A stretch of DNA of 41,080 nucleotides from Azonexus sp. GTDB taxonomy: Bacteria > Pseudomonadota > Gammaproteobacteria > Burkholderiales > Rhodocyclaceae. Positions 15,015 through 26,674 of the stretch are shown here, piece by piece. The stretch lies in contig JAISPT010000032.1 in NCBI GenBank assembly GCA_031274715.1, positions 1 through 41,080 of the forward strand, in the 5' to 3' direction. Each line of letters starts with the position of its first letter. Position 1 is the first letter of the stretch. The notes under the pieces were generated by a model. That model had not been told where the DNA came from and searched no databases. It saw only the letters and a program-made list of their open reading frames with translations. The position numbers and the translations under genes are program-made.

Positions 15015-15046
15015 GGCCGCGACGGTCCATGGCGACGGTCGCGGCC
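15015..15046. repeat. Inverted repeat in the uvrA/MFS divergent gap
   Basis: GGCCGCGAC at 15015-15023 and GTCGCGGCC at 15038-15046 are exact complements with a 14-base loop. It lies between divergent genes, so it is not an ordinary terminator. It may be an operator or an RNA hairpin in the MFS leader. No match to a LexA box is seen near uvrA. Confidence 0.35.
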
Positions 15047-15152
15047 AGCTCTGATGCCTGCCCGGCACCCCCCATACAAGCACGCTGGTACGGGGTGGGC
15101 GGGCATTTTTTGCGTATAGTCTTCCTTTTCCCCAATCCAGCAAAAAACAGCG

Positions 15153-17972
<2,820 letters not shown>

Positions 17973-18008
17973 GATAAGATCGGCCCCCGTCATCCATCGG
18001 AAATTGTC

Positions 18009-18080
18009 ATGTCATTTGCAACACCCAGCGTCGCCACGACCAACCGGACTCTCCGCTGCCCCCGGAGTGGACCAGCATGA
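18009..18080 (+). CDS. Possible 23-residue upstream ORF overlapping the dgkA start
   Basis: ATG 18009 opens a 23-codon frame (MSFATPSVATTNRTLRCPRS...) whose TGA overlaps the dgkA ATG as ATGA. The ribosome binding site before it is weak (CGGAAA), and dgkA has its own GGAG. It may be a chance frame or a translational coupling leader. No similarity is recognised. Confidence 0.2.
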   Translation: MSFATPSVATTNRTLRCPRSGPA

Positions 18081-18448
18081 GCGGCGCCGAATACAAGGGC
18101 AAGAAGGGTCTACGCCGACTGTGGAACGCCTTCGGCTATTCGCGTGATGGCCTCGCCGCCGCCTGGCGCAACGAGGCCGCTTTCCGTGAGGAAGCGCTGC
18201 TCGCTGCCGTCGCCCTACCGCTGGCGTTCTATTTCGGCCACAGTGGTATCGAGCGAGCCCTGTTGATCGGCAGCATCCTGCTGATCCTGATCGTCGAAAT
18301 CCTCAACTCGGCAATCGAGGCCATAGTGGATAAGGCCTCGCCGGAAAAACACGAGCTGGCCAAGCGGGCCAAGGACATGGGCAGCGCCGCGGTATTGCTC
18401 AGCCTGCTCAACGCCGCCGCCGTCTGGGCCTGCGTGCTGTGGCCGTGA
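18077..18448 (+). CDS. dgkA: Diacylglycerol kinase
   Basis: A 123-residue trimeric-type prokaryotic diacylglycerol kinase with three membrane helices. The amphipathic N-terminus has YSRDGLAAAWRNEAAFREE, and the signature VEILNSAIEAIVD contains the catalytic-site glutamate, followed by DMGSAAVLLSLLNAAAVW. It phosphorylates diacylglycerol to phosphatidic acid in the inner membrane, recycling lipid left by periplasmic glucan and LPS modification. GGAG sits nine bases before ATG 18077. It ends only six bases from the convergent diguanylate cyclase gene. Confidence 0.95.
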   Translation: MSGAEYKGKKGLRRLWNAFGYSRDGLAAAWRNEAAFREEALLAAVALPLAFYFGHSGIERALLIGSILLILIVEILNSAIEAIVDKASPEKHELAKRAKDMGSAAVLLSLLNAAAVWACVLWP

Positions 18449-18454
18449 GGCTGT

Positions 18455-19780
18455 TTACGGCTGGTTATTCGTGTCGTTGCTTATCTGCTCAAGCCCTTCG
18501 ATAAGCGGCAACTGACCGCTGATGAGCACCCGATTGCGGCCCCGGCGCTTGGCTTCGTAAAGCGCCTCGTCGGCCCGGTTGAGGGCGGCTTCCAGTGTGC
18601 TTTCGCTGGCGTCGGCTAGGCCCATACTGAAAGTGACGCGAATGCTGCGACCATCGGCCAGGCTGATGTCGTTGTCGGCGCAGGCGGCGCGACAGCGCTC
18701 GGCGAGCACCACAGCGTCGGCGAGGGTGATTTCCGGGAAGAGGAAGGCAAATTCCTCGCCGCCGTAGCGGCAGACCAGGTCCGACTGGCGCAAGGTCTCC
18801 TGGAGCAGCGCGGCGAAAGTACGCAGCACGGTGTCGCCGGCGGCGTGACCGTAAGTGTCGTTGAGGCGCTTAAAGCGGTCGAGGTCGGCCATACCGACGA
18901 TCACCGGCCGCCGGTAGCGCTGCGCCCGGTGCAGTTCGGCCTCAGCGGCGACCATGAAATGGCGGCGGTTGTACAGCCCGGTCAGGCCGTCGCGATTGGC
19001 CAGTGCCTCGAGCGCCTGGCGCGCCTTCTCGTTTTCCGCCAACAGCTTGTGCAGCTTGCCGATGGCTTCCCCGACCGTCTGGATCTCGGCCAGCGCCGCC
19101 GGCTTGAAGCGCGGCGCCGGCTGATCGACGCCGAGGCCGGACAGGGCCTTGTCGATACGTTGCAGCGGCTGAATCAAATGCGCCCGCAGCAGAACCAGGA
19201 ACAACAGCAGGAACAGGCCAACCACGATCATCACCACGTTCAGCTTGAAGCGCGCCCGCTGGATCGCCGCGGCGACGTCACCGAGATCATTGCGGGTCAG
19301 GTTGACACCCTGGATCGAGAGATCGTCGACGAGCAGGCCGAGGCGCGCCGACAGCCGCTGCCATTCGTCGAAGTTGGCGGCGAAGGCTGCTTCGTTGCTT
19401 GCCGCAGCGTGGACGACACCGACCAAAAAACGCTCGACCTCGCGCGTCCGCTCGGCCGCCTCGCGATGTTCGAGCACGCTCGGATGGCTAGCCACCAGCG
19501 TGACGATGAACATCGACTGCTGCCGCGCCTGCGGCGTGCTCGCCGAGAAGACGCGCTCGCCCTCCTGGCGCAACTGCTCCAGATCGCGGGCCAGGCGCTG
19601 GTAGCGGATGATTTCCGGCACCGTCTTATCCTGCAGGCGGCGGGTCGTTTCGATGATGCGCCCCTGGTCGGCCCAGATCAGTCCGACCATGATCCCAAAG
19701 CAGAGGATGAAGACCACGGCCAGCAGCGCAAAAGCCCAGCCGGCGCGGAAACCCTTGAAGCGGAAGCGGGAGGTTTGCAT
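18455..19780 (-). CDS. Membrane diguanylate cyclase (GGDEF)
   Basis: A 441-residue protein with a short cytoplasmic start, membrane helix 1 at about residues 15-36, a helical periplasmic region of about 145 residues, helix 2 at 182-199, a HAMP-like linker and coiled coil to about 260, then a GGDEF domain. The active-site loop is GGEEF at residues 340-344, and the c-di-GMP inhibitory site RQSD is at 331-334, five residues before it as expected. DLDRFKRLNDTYGHAAGD carries the metal-binding aspartate. It should make c-di-GMP under product inhibition. It starts five bases after the stop of the periplasmic binding protein gene, so the two are co-transcribed. That protein probably presents a ligand to the periplasmic domain. 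Confidence 0.93.
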   Translation of the reverse strand: MQTSRFRFKGFRAGWAFALLAVVFILCFGIMVGLIWADQGRIIETTRRLQDKTVPEIIRYQRLARDLEQLRQEGERVFSASTPQARQQSMFIVTLVASHPSVLEHREAAERTREVERFLVGVVHAAASNEAAFAANFDEWQRLSARLGLLVDDLSIQGVNLTRNDLGDVAAAIQRARFKLNVVMIVVGLFLLLFLVLLRAHLIQPLQRIDKALSGLGVDQPAPRFKPAALAEIQTVGEAIGKLHKLLAENEKARQALEALANRDGLTGLYNRRHFMVAAEAELHRAQRYRRPVIVGMADLDRFKRLNDTYGHAAGDTVLRTFAALLQETLRQSDLVCRYGGEEFAFLFPEITLADAVVLAERCRAACADNDISLADGRSIRVTFSMGLADASESTLEAALNRADEALYEAKRRGRNRVLISGQLPLIEGLEQISNDTNNQP

Positions 19781-19785
19781 GGAAC

Positions 19786-20538
19786 TTAATCCAGGCTGAA
19801 GGGGAAATGCCGACGCACCAAGCGCGAATAGCTACCGTCGTCGCGCATGTCGGTGATGGCTTGGTCAACCGCCTGACGCAAATCATCCCGCGCCTTCGGC
19901 AGGGCGATATGGACACTGCCGCCGAGTCCATCGGCAGTCAGCGGCACTCCGTAGAATTGATAGTGTCCGCCCGGCTCGCCGACCAGCATGGTGTAGGCAC
20001 CCAATACCGGCAACAACGCGAAATCGGCCCGACCGTCGCGCAGTAGTGCGAAAGCGTCGCTTATCGTCCCGGCGCTCAGCACCGTCAACCGGCGATCGCC
20101 AGCCAGGCGCTGCAGGTAAGCCAACTGCTGTGAGCCAGCAATCGCCACCACGCGCCTGCCGTGCAGCGTCGCCAAGTCGCTGTCCGGCGCCTGGTCGGTG
20201 CGGCCGACCAAGCGCGACGAGGAATGCCAGATAGCACGGCTGAAAGCGACCTGACGCTCGCGTTCCGGTGTGCGCAGAATGCTGCCGAAACCGAGATCGA
20301 ACTCGCCGGCCACGATGCCAGGCAGGATGGCCTCGAAGCGGACTTGGCTGATCTCGCAACGGGCCATGAGCCGGCGGCAAATCTCGCGCGCCAAATCCTC
20401 GCGGAAAATGGTCAAGCCACCGCTATCGCCGCCCGCTCCAGGCACTTGGGCACCGACTGCGACGCGCAGATCCTCGGCTGCCACCGGCATCGCCACACCG
20501 AACCAGGCCCAGAGCACCACGACCCAACGCCAACGCAT
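19786..20538 (-). CDS. Periplasmic solute-binding protein (family 3)
   Basis: A 250-residue protein with a signal peptide (MRWRWVVVLWAWFGVAMPVA, then AED). It has the bilobed family 3 binding fold: EDLAREICRRLMARCEISQV, IVAGEFDLGFGSILRTPERE, LHGRRVVAIAGSQQLAYLQR, ALLRDGRADFALLPVLGAYT, then ALPKARDDLRQAVDQAITDM near the end. Such proteins bind amino acids or similar small molecules. No ABC transporter genes are nearby. The next gene, five bases on, is a membrane diguanylate cyclase with a periplasmic domain, so it is more likely a sensor subunit than a transport component. ATG 20538 follows GGCGAGGCG and starts the signal peptide, and the longer reading adds a non-signal leader. Confidence 0.88.
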   Translation of the reverse strand: MRWRWVVVLWAWFGVAMPVAAEDLRVAVGAQVPGAGGDSGGLTIFREDLAREICRRLMARCEISQVRFEAILPGIVAGEFDLGFGSILRTPERERQVAFSRAIWHSSSRLVGRTDQAPDSDLATLHGRRVVAIAGSQQLAYLQRLAGDRRLTVLSAGTISDAFALLRDGRADFALLPVLGAYTMLVGEPGGHYQFYGVPLTADGLGGSVHIALPKARDDLRQAVDQAITDMRDDGSYSRLVRRHFPFSLD

Positions 20539-20644
20539 ATCGCCTCGCCGCCAATCATTGTCCAGTCGAGTATACCGTTTGCTTGGCGGCAACCATATGA
20601 CGCCGATCAACAGAGATGCCGTCGCCCCGACAGCGCTTCAGGCT

Positions 20645-23600
20645 TCAGTCGAGTTCGACCAAGCGATCCTGCAGCGGGAAATAGATAGCCAAGCGTAGCG
20701 GCAGGCCACCGTCGACGAACAGGGCAGCGTAGCGTTCGAGTTGCGGGCGAAACTGGACGGCGCGCGCCGCCAGTTCATCGTCGGGCAGATGCACGGTCTT
20801 GTAGTCGACGATCCAGCGGCAGCCGTCGGCGATGAAGCAACGGTCGATGACATGGTGGGCCACGTTGCCGTCGGCGTCGTGGCTACTCCAGGCCTGCTCG
20901 GCGCCGGCCTCGGCATGGCCGGCGAGCAGCCAACGGCCGGTCGCCGAAGCGAGAGTGCGGCAGACTGCGGCGACGGCATCGTCGGCGGCCGCCGACGCCG
21001 TTTCCGGCGCCTGCCCCTGGGCCTGTAGCCAACGCTGCCAGGCCGGCGCTAGTGCGCTCACCCGGCTGGTCGTCCAGGCCGCCGGCCCGTCGCGGGCAAT
21101 CAGTTCCAGTGCCCGGTGCACCAGCGTGCCGAGCGCCGCTTCCGGTGTCGCCGCTGCCGGCACCACGTCGAATTCGCACGGCTGGCCGCCGTTATCGTCC
21201 ACCACCGGCGGCACGCGCAGTTCGCTGGGGATGCCAGGCGCAGCCAGGCGCAACAGCAGCGGTACAAAGGTGGCCGGATCGAGCGGCGCGGCGGCGCTCA
21301 CAGCCGGGGCATGTTCGGCCAGCGCAGCAGCGAAAACCGGCTGGGCAACGCCCGGCCACAACAGTTTGAGCAGGCTGCCGACCGGCGGCGGCCGCAGACC
21401 ATCCTCCTTGCGCTCGTCGGCAACGGCGACGCCGACCAGATGCAGGCGGCGGATGGCGCGGGTAGCGGCGACGTAGAGCAGGCGCTCGTCTTCGTGACCA
21501 GCACGCTCGCTTTCCAGGCGGCGTAGATAGTCGTAGGCGGTCGGCTCGCCGGCATCCGCGCCGCGGGCCTTGAGCGGCGCCACCAACAAATGCTCACCGC
21601 CATCCGGGCCGGCGACCTCGTCCCACAGCAACAGGCTACTGTCGTTGGCGCCGGTTTCGCGGTGCAGACCAGGAACAATCACAGTGTCGAATTCCAAGCC
21701 CTTGGATTTGTGCACCGTCATCATCTGCACCGCGCCACCCTGCGGGTCGGCCGGGGCGAACAGTTCACTGGCGCGGGCCGCCAGGGTCTCGGCGTCGAGC
21801 CGGCCAGCCGCCGCCAGACGGTCAAACAGCGCGAAAAAAGCCTCGACATCGGCCAGCGCCGCCGGCGACTCCAGGCAACGTGGGCCGCCGAGCAGCAGCC
21901 AGACGGCTTCCAGCCAGCGCCGCGGGTGTTGCCGGTCGCGGCCGGCAAAAACCAGCCGCAACACCTCGCGTACTTGCCGCAGGCGCGTCTGGCCATCGGC
22001 CGACAGGCGGGCCAAGCGCGACTCATCCTGCATCAACTGCCAGATGGTGCGGTGACGATCATCGCCGGCCAGTGCGTACAGGTCGGCTAAGGTCAGACCG
22101 CACCACGGAGCGCGCAGCAGGGCCAACCAGTGCACGCGGTCGGCGCGGTGGTACAAGGCGCGAAACAGAGTCAGCAAATCCTGCACGTGCTGGCGGTCGG
22201 CGAGACCTTCGATATCCACCGCCTGGAAGCGCAGTTCCGGCGCACTGCGGCGGATTTCCGCGACCAGCGCGTCGAGATGGCTGCGGGCGCGGACCAGCAC
22301 GGCGATGCTTTCCGCCGGCGCCGCGCGCCGAGTTTCGCGGATGATGTCCAGCACCCGGCGCGCCTCGGTACCGGCCGCATCGTCGCCGTCGTCGGCGATC
22401 AAGGCATGGACGAGCACCGCACTATCATCCCGCGCCGGCCGCGTAGCGGCCGACGGTGCGTAACGCACGGCACCGGTTTCCGGCGCGTCGGCGGCTGGAA
22501 AGATGCTTGGGAAAGCGGCATTGACCCAATCGACGATGGCCGGCCAGGAGCGGTTGTTGCGGAACAGGCGCAAGTGTTCGAGGCGGATATCGCCGATGCC
22601 GCGCTCGCGCACGCGTAGAAACAGCCCGACGTCGGCCTTGCGGAAACGGTAGATGGATTGCATCGGATCGCCGACGACGAACAGCGTGCGCCCGTCGTCC
22701 GGCATCCAGCCGCGAGTCAGCTTGGCAATCAAGGCGACCTGGGTCGGGCTGGTGTCCTGGAACTCGTCCACCAACAGGTGACGTATCCGGTAATCCAACG
22801 CCTGCGCCAAGTCGGTCGGCGCCTCGTCATCGCCGAGCGCCAGGCCGGCACGGGCGGCGATCTCGATGAAATCGACTTCGTCGGCTTCCTGAAAAACCAG
22901 CCACAACTGGCCGGCGGCCAGCCGCAGCAGGCGGGCAAAATTCTCGACCGTGGCCCATTCGTCGGCGCTCAAGCGCGGTGGCGGCAACTGACCGAGCACG
23001 CCAAGGCGTTGCTCAATGCCGGGCAGCGCGGCAAGATCGGCCAGCACCTCGGTCATCGCCTCCTTCTGCGCCGCGAATTCCTTGCCGGCGGGAAAGCCGA
23101 CGTTCTTGGTCAGGCTCTTGCGCACACTACCTTGCCCTGTCAGCAGCAGGCCGGCCAAAGCACGCCAGCGCGGCAGATCGTCCACATCGGCGGTCAGCGG
23201 CACGGACCAGTCGCACAGCGATTCGAGCCCATCCGGTGCGTTGGCCGCGGCGAAGCGGACCAGCGGCATCAGCTGTTGCTGCCAGCGGCTATCGAGCAAC
23301 TCGCCGGCGGCCGCCAAGTCGCGCTCAACCAGCGCCGCGAAACCAGCCCCGACCTCGGTCCGCAAGCCGCCGTCGTCAAGCCGGCCGGCATGGTGCAGCC
23401 ACTGGTCACGACGAGCGAGCATGGTCACCAGCAGCTTTTCCAAACGGCCGGCGTGGTTGTCCATGAAGGCCAGCGCGGCAGCGACGACCTCGGCGTCGGC
23501 ATCGCCGGCTTCGACCATTTCCAGCGTGCGGCGGGCAGCGGCAGCGTAGTGCGCGGCGGCATCTTCGGCAACGGCCGGCTGGCTGCCGAAACGGCTGAGA

Positions 23601-24004
23601 TACGGCATCTGCCGCGCCAAGCTGGCGCACAGCGCGTCGAGCGTAGTGATACGCAGCCGCCCCGGGTGGCCGAGCAGGTTCCAGCCGCACGCGGCGTCAT
23701 GAGCCAACACCCGGCCAGCGAGAACGAAAGTTTGCTGCTTGTGCGCCAAGGCCGGTGGCACACAAGCAGCGGCGATTTCCAGGCTACCAAGAATCCGGTC
23801 GCGCATCTCGGTCGCCGCCTTGTTGGTGAAGGTCAGCGCCAACACCTCTTCCGGCTGCTCGACCGCCGCCAACAGACGCAGATAACGCTGCGTCAGCAGT
23901 TCGGTCTTGCCCGCCCCGGCCGGCGCCTCGACGATGAAGGAGGCAATGGCCAGCGCCCGCTCGCGGGCGGCGGCATCCTCCACGAGACGAGCGGCGGCGT
24001 TCAT
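20645..24004 (-). CDS. addA: AddA-like UvrD-family helicase-nuclease
   Basis: A 1119-residue superfamily 1 helicase with a C-terminal nuclease. It has Walker A EAPAGAGKTELLTQRYLRLL (about residues 26-45), LALTFTNKAATEMRDRI, motif II HLLVDEFQDTSPTQVALI, FVVGDPMQSIYRFRKADV, MMTVHKSKGLEFDTVIVPGL and LLYVAATRAIRRLHLVG. The last 200 residues hold a RecB-type nuclease core (HHVIDRCFIADGCRWIVDYK, with both aspartates and the lysine). It should pair with the AddB-like protein to resect double-strand ends for RecA. ATG 24004 overlaps the addB stop as ATGA, which fixes the start. The size and the partner gene match the betaproteobacterial AddAB-type pair rather than RecBCD. Confidence 0.9.
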   Translation of the reverse strand: MNAAARLVEDAAARERALAIASFIVEAPAGAGKTELLTQRYLRLLAAVEQPEEVLALTFTNKAATEMRDRILGSLEIAAACVPPALAHKQQTFVLAGRVLAHDAACGWNLLGHPGRLRITTLDALCASLARQMPYLSRFGSQPAVAEDAAAHYAAAARRTLEMVEAGDADAEVVAAALAFMDNHAGRLEKLLVTMLARRDQWLHHAGRLDDGGLRTEVGAGFAALVERDLAAAGELLDSRWQQQLMPLVRFAAANAPDGLESLCDWSVPLTADVDDLPRWRALAGLLLTGQGSVRKSLTKNVGFPAGKEFAAQKEAMTEVLADLAALPGIEQRLGVLGQLPPPRLSADEWATVENFARLLRLAAGQLWLVFQEADEVDFIEIAARAGLALGDDEAPTDLAQALDYRIRHLLVDEFQDTSPTQVALIAKLTRGWMPDDGRTLFVVGDPMQSIYRFRKADVGLFLRVRERGIGDIRLEHLRLFRNNRSWPAIVDWVNAAFPSIFPAADAPETGAVRYAPSAATRPARDDSAVLVHALIADDGDDAAGTEARRVLDIIRETRRAAPAESIAVLVRARSHLDALVAEIRRSAPELRFQAVDIEGLADRQHVQDLLTLFRALYHRADRVHWLALLRAPWCGLTLADLYALAGDDRHRTIWQLMQDESRLARLSADGQTRLRQVREVLRLVFAGRDRQHPRRWLEAVWLLLGGPRCLESPAALADVEAFFALFDRLAAAGRLDAETLAARASELFAPADPQGGAVQMMTVHKSKGLEFDTVIVPGLHRETGANDSSLLLWDEVAGPDGGEHLLVAPLKARGADAGEPTAYDYLRRLESERAGHEDERLLYVAATRAIRRLHLVGVAVADERKEDGLRPPPVGSLLKLLWPGVAQPVFAAALAEHAPAVSAAAPLDPATFVPLLLRLAAPGIPSELRVPPVVDDNGGQPCEFDVVPAAATPEAALGTLVHRALELIARDGPAAWTTSRVSALAPAWQRWLQAQGQAPETASAAADDAVAAVCRTLASATGRWLLAGHAEAGAEQAWSSHDADGNVAHHVIDRCFIADGCRWIVDYKTVHLPDDELAARAVQFRPQLERYAALFVDGGLPLRLAIYFPLQDRLVELD

Positions 24005-26664
24005 GCGCCCAGCGCCTCGGCCAGCAGCCGGCGGCGTTCCGGGAGGCGCAGTAGAGGCAGCACCTCGCAATACTGCAAGCCTTTCTCGTCGGCGAAGACG
24101 ACGCCGGCCCGCCCTTCCCTGACTTCGCCGGCGATAGCGTGCAGGCGCTCGCGCCAGTGGGTAATGACAGCGATCCAGTCGGGAAAGACGGCCGGATCAA
24201 AAATTTTCTGTTTGTCGTCGCCAATGCCTTGGATACCGGGCAGCCGTTCGCACTCGTCGGCGATACCGGCGAAGGCCGGCTTGTCGCCCAATACCTTGGC
24301 GAAGACAACGGCAGCAACGTCGTCGTTAACCAGCGCAGCGTAGATCGGCAGTTGCGGCTCGGTGATGCGCTGGCCGGCCCAGTTTTTGATGTCGATAGAA
24401 GCACCGGTCTTGTAGTCGATGATCGCTTGGCGGCCGTCGACCAGTTGGTCGATGCGGTCGACAACCATGCGCACGCGGATGCCCTCGATCTCCACATCTA
24501 CCTGCTGTTCGCAGGCGACGACCGCGAACGGCGCCGGCCGCCGCGCTTCCAGCGCCAGCCAAACGGTCAGCAGTTTCTCCAGGCGCACCGTTTCCAGTTG
24601 GCGGAAACGGGCCGGCAGCACGACCCGCCGCTCCTGTTCGAAGCGTCCGACGGCCTCAGCGACGACAGCGGTAATGCGCTCAGCCAACGCCGCCGCGTCG
24701 AGCACGGCCAATGCCGCCGAATCCCGCGTCTGCCGCCAAAACAGTTCCAACGCACCATGCACCAGCGTGCCGCGGGCGGCCGGATCGAGGCCCTCGACCG
24801 GCGTCTCCATCGCTTCGGCGCCGAGGCGGAATTGGTAGAAGGCCCAGGCCGGACAAATAGCCTGCGCTCGCAGCAGCCAACTGCCGCCGGAGACTTTCTC
24901 GCCGGCCGCGACCGGCGGCGCGATGGCGTCGTCGATACGTTCGCCGGCGCTCCCGGCCTCGGCCGCCAGGCGGCTGGCAACGGTGATCAAATCGGGCGGC
25001 GGCAAATCCAGATCGGGCAGCCCGGCCAGCAGCGGACTCGGGCGCAGCACTCGATTGCCGTCGGCACCGGCGTAGGAAAAGATCACCTCCGGCGCCGAGC
25101 GCAACAAACGCTGATGCACGCGGCGGGCGAAATCCAGCTCAACCTCGGCGCTGGCGCGGGCGGTACCGGCACTACGTTGCAACTCGACCGGCAGCAGCGG
25201 ATTGGGCCGCGGCGGCGGTGGCCACAGGTCGTCGTTCATGCCCATCACCCACAGGGCGTCGAATTCGAGACCAGCGCTTTCGAGCATGCCAAGCACCTGT
25301 AGCGCTGGCCGGCCGCGCGTCTCCGGCTGGAAGAGGCGTTGCCGGCATAATTGCGCCAGGCGATGCACCGCCTCGGCGAGATTCAGGCTGCCGAGCAGCG
25401 GATCGAGCCGGGCGAAGGCATCGAGCACTTCGTCGAAGGCGCGGCGGGCCTGAAACTCGTGGCTGGACAGCTGCCGGTCGCCGGGCCAGCCGGCAGCCCG
25501 CAGGGCCTGGCGGAAGACGGCGGACCATTGCTCGGGACGCTGGCTGCGGCGAGCGCCGGCCAGCACCTCGAACAGCGCTGCCAGTGCCGCCACGCTGCAC
25601 GGACAGGGTGCCCGGCCGTCGCCGACCGGGCGCTTCACCAACCGCAGCAACGCCGGCAGGCTGGTGAAATATGGTAACTCGCGGCGCAACGCCAGATCGA
25701 GCTGCGCCCGGCCGTCGGCCTCGGCCACCGCCGCCGACCAGCCGCCGGCCAGCAGCAGCGCCGACAGCCGCGCCTGCTCGACCTTGGCCCGGCCGCCGCC
25801 CAGTTGCAGCAATTCGAGGGCGCTACGCACCAACGGCTGCTCAGCCAGCGGCCGACCGAGCGAGAAATTGAAGCAGCGTGACGACTCGGCAGCATCCGGG
25901 CGAATCGCCGCCGGATGCAACACGTCGTCGAGCAGAAATTCCAGGCGGTCGCGTACGCCAGCCAAGTCGGGCGCGACGATGGCCAGCCGACAGCCGGGAT
26001 CGGCCGCCAGGCGGCTCTGCGCCCAGGCGACGGCGGCGGCACATTCGCCGGCGAGGTCGGCACAGCTCAGGCGGCCGGCCTGGCCCGGCACAGCCGCCAG
26101 CGGCTCGGCAACGACCACGACGCCGCGGCCGGTCAAGGCCGCCAGCAGATCGTCCTCCAGCGGCGTGCGGCGATCGAAACCGTGCATCTCGACCCGCGCC
26201 GGCAGAACGAAGCGGCCGGCGGCGAGCAATTCGATCAACCGGCGTTGCAGACCGGCCGCGTCGATCCAGCCGGCCTTGCGGCAACGCCGCTCGAACTCGG
26301 CCTGCCAGCCAGTGAACAGCCGCGCCTCGTCGGACAAGGCTCCGATGGCCGGACGCAGGTTCCAGATCCGCGTCAGCGCATGCGCCTCGGCCGCCGCCGC
26401 GGCCATGCCCGAAATGTCGAACAATGCCGCGCCGTCCGCCAGCGAGGCGGCGACAATCTGCTCCCAGAGCAGGCTTTCGGCAAAGGGATCGAGCGCTGCC
26501 GGCAGTTCGGCCAAGCCGCCGAGCTGTGCTTCCTCGGCTAGGGTGGCAAACCACTGGCCGACGGTCAGTGCTTGCGGCGTGCGCCAAGCCCGACCGGCGG
26601 CCGGCACGCCGCGCAGCGTCTGAGCCAGCCGCGCCGTAGCGCAGAGATGCAGGGTGTCGCCCAT
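24001..26664 (-). CDS. addB: AddB-like PD-(D/E)XK nuclease / DNA repair protein
   Basis: An 887-residue protein with a degenerate helicase-like N-terminal half that lacks a clear Walker A (DTLHLCATARLAQTLRG at the start). VLGMLESAGLEFDALWVMGM lies mid-protein. A C-terminal nuclease domain follows: LDPAARGTLVHGALELFWRQ, then RVRMVVDRIDQLVDG and QAIIDYKTG with the Asp...Asp-x-Lys core. It matches in layout the betaproteobacterial 'probable DNA repair protein' family that accompanies AddA. The iron-sulfur cysteines expected around the nuclease are poorly kept: one in QAICPAW and one in GLQYCEVLPLLRLPE, where Leu stands at two places that usually hold Cys. It may lack the cluster. It is co-translated with addA and preceded at ten bases by a small exported-protein gene. 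Confidence 0.85.
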   Translation of the reverse strand: MGDTLHLCATARLAQTLRGVPAAGRAWRTPQALTVGQWFATLAEEAQLGGLAELPAALDPFAESLLWEQIVAASLADGAALFDISGMAAAAAEAHALTRIWNLRPAIGALSDEARLFTGWQAEFERRCRKAGWIDAAGLQRRLIELLAAGRFVLPARVEMHGFDRRTPLEDDLLAALTGRGVVVVAEPLAAVPGQAGRLSCADLAGECAAAVAWAQSRLAADPGCRLAIVAPDLAGVRDRLEFLLDDVLHPAAIRPDAAESSRCFNFSLGRPLAEQPLVRSALELLQLGGGRAKVEQARLSALLLAGGWSAAVAEADGRAQLDLALRRELPYFTSLPALLRLVKRPVGDGRAPCPCSVAALAALFEVLAGARRSQRPEQWSAVFRQALRAAGWPGDRQLSSHEFQARRAFDEVLDAFARLDPLLGSLNLAEAVHRLAQLCRQRLFQPETRGRPALQVLGMLESAGLEFDALWVMGMNDDLWPPPPRPNPLLPVELQRSAGTARASAEVELDFARRVHQRLLRSAPEVIFSYAGADGNRVLRPSPLLAGLPDLDLPPPDLITVASRLAAEAGSAGERIDDAIAPPVAAGEKVSGGSWLLRAQAICPAWAFYQFRLGAEAMETPVEGLDPAARGTLVHGALELFWRQTRDSAALAVLDAAALAERITAVVAEAVGRFEQERRVVLPARFRQLETVRLEKLLTVWLALEARRPAPFAVVACEQQVDVEIEGIRVRMVVDRIDQLVDGRQAIIDYKTGASIDIKNWAGQRITEPQLPIYAALVNDDVAAVVFAKVLGDKPAFAGIADECERLPGIQGIGDDKQKIFDPAVFPDWIAVITHWRERLHAIAGEVREGRAGVVFADEKGLQYCEVLPLLRLPERRRLLAEALGA

Positions 26665-26674
26665 GCCCCGTCGC

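Noticed and set aside
14963..15152. A LexA (SOS) box upstream of uvrA
   Set aside because: No CTGT-N8-ACAG-like sequence was found in the gap; only a GC-rich inverted repeat is present.
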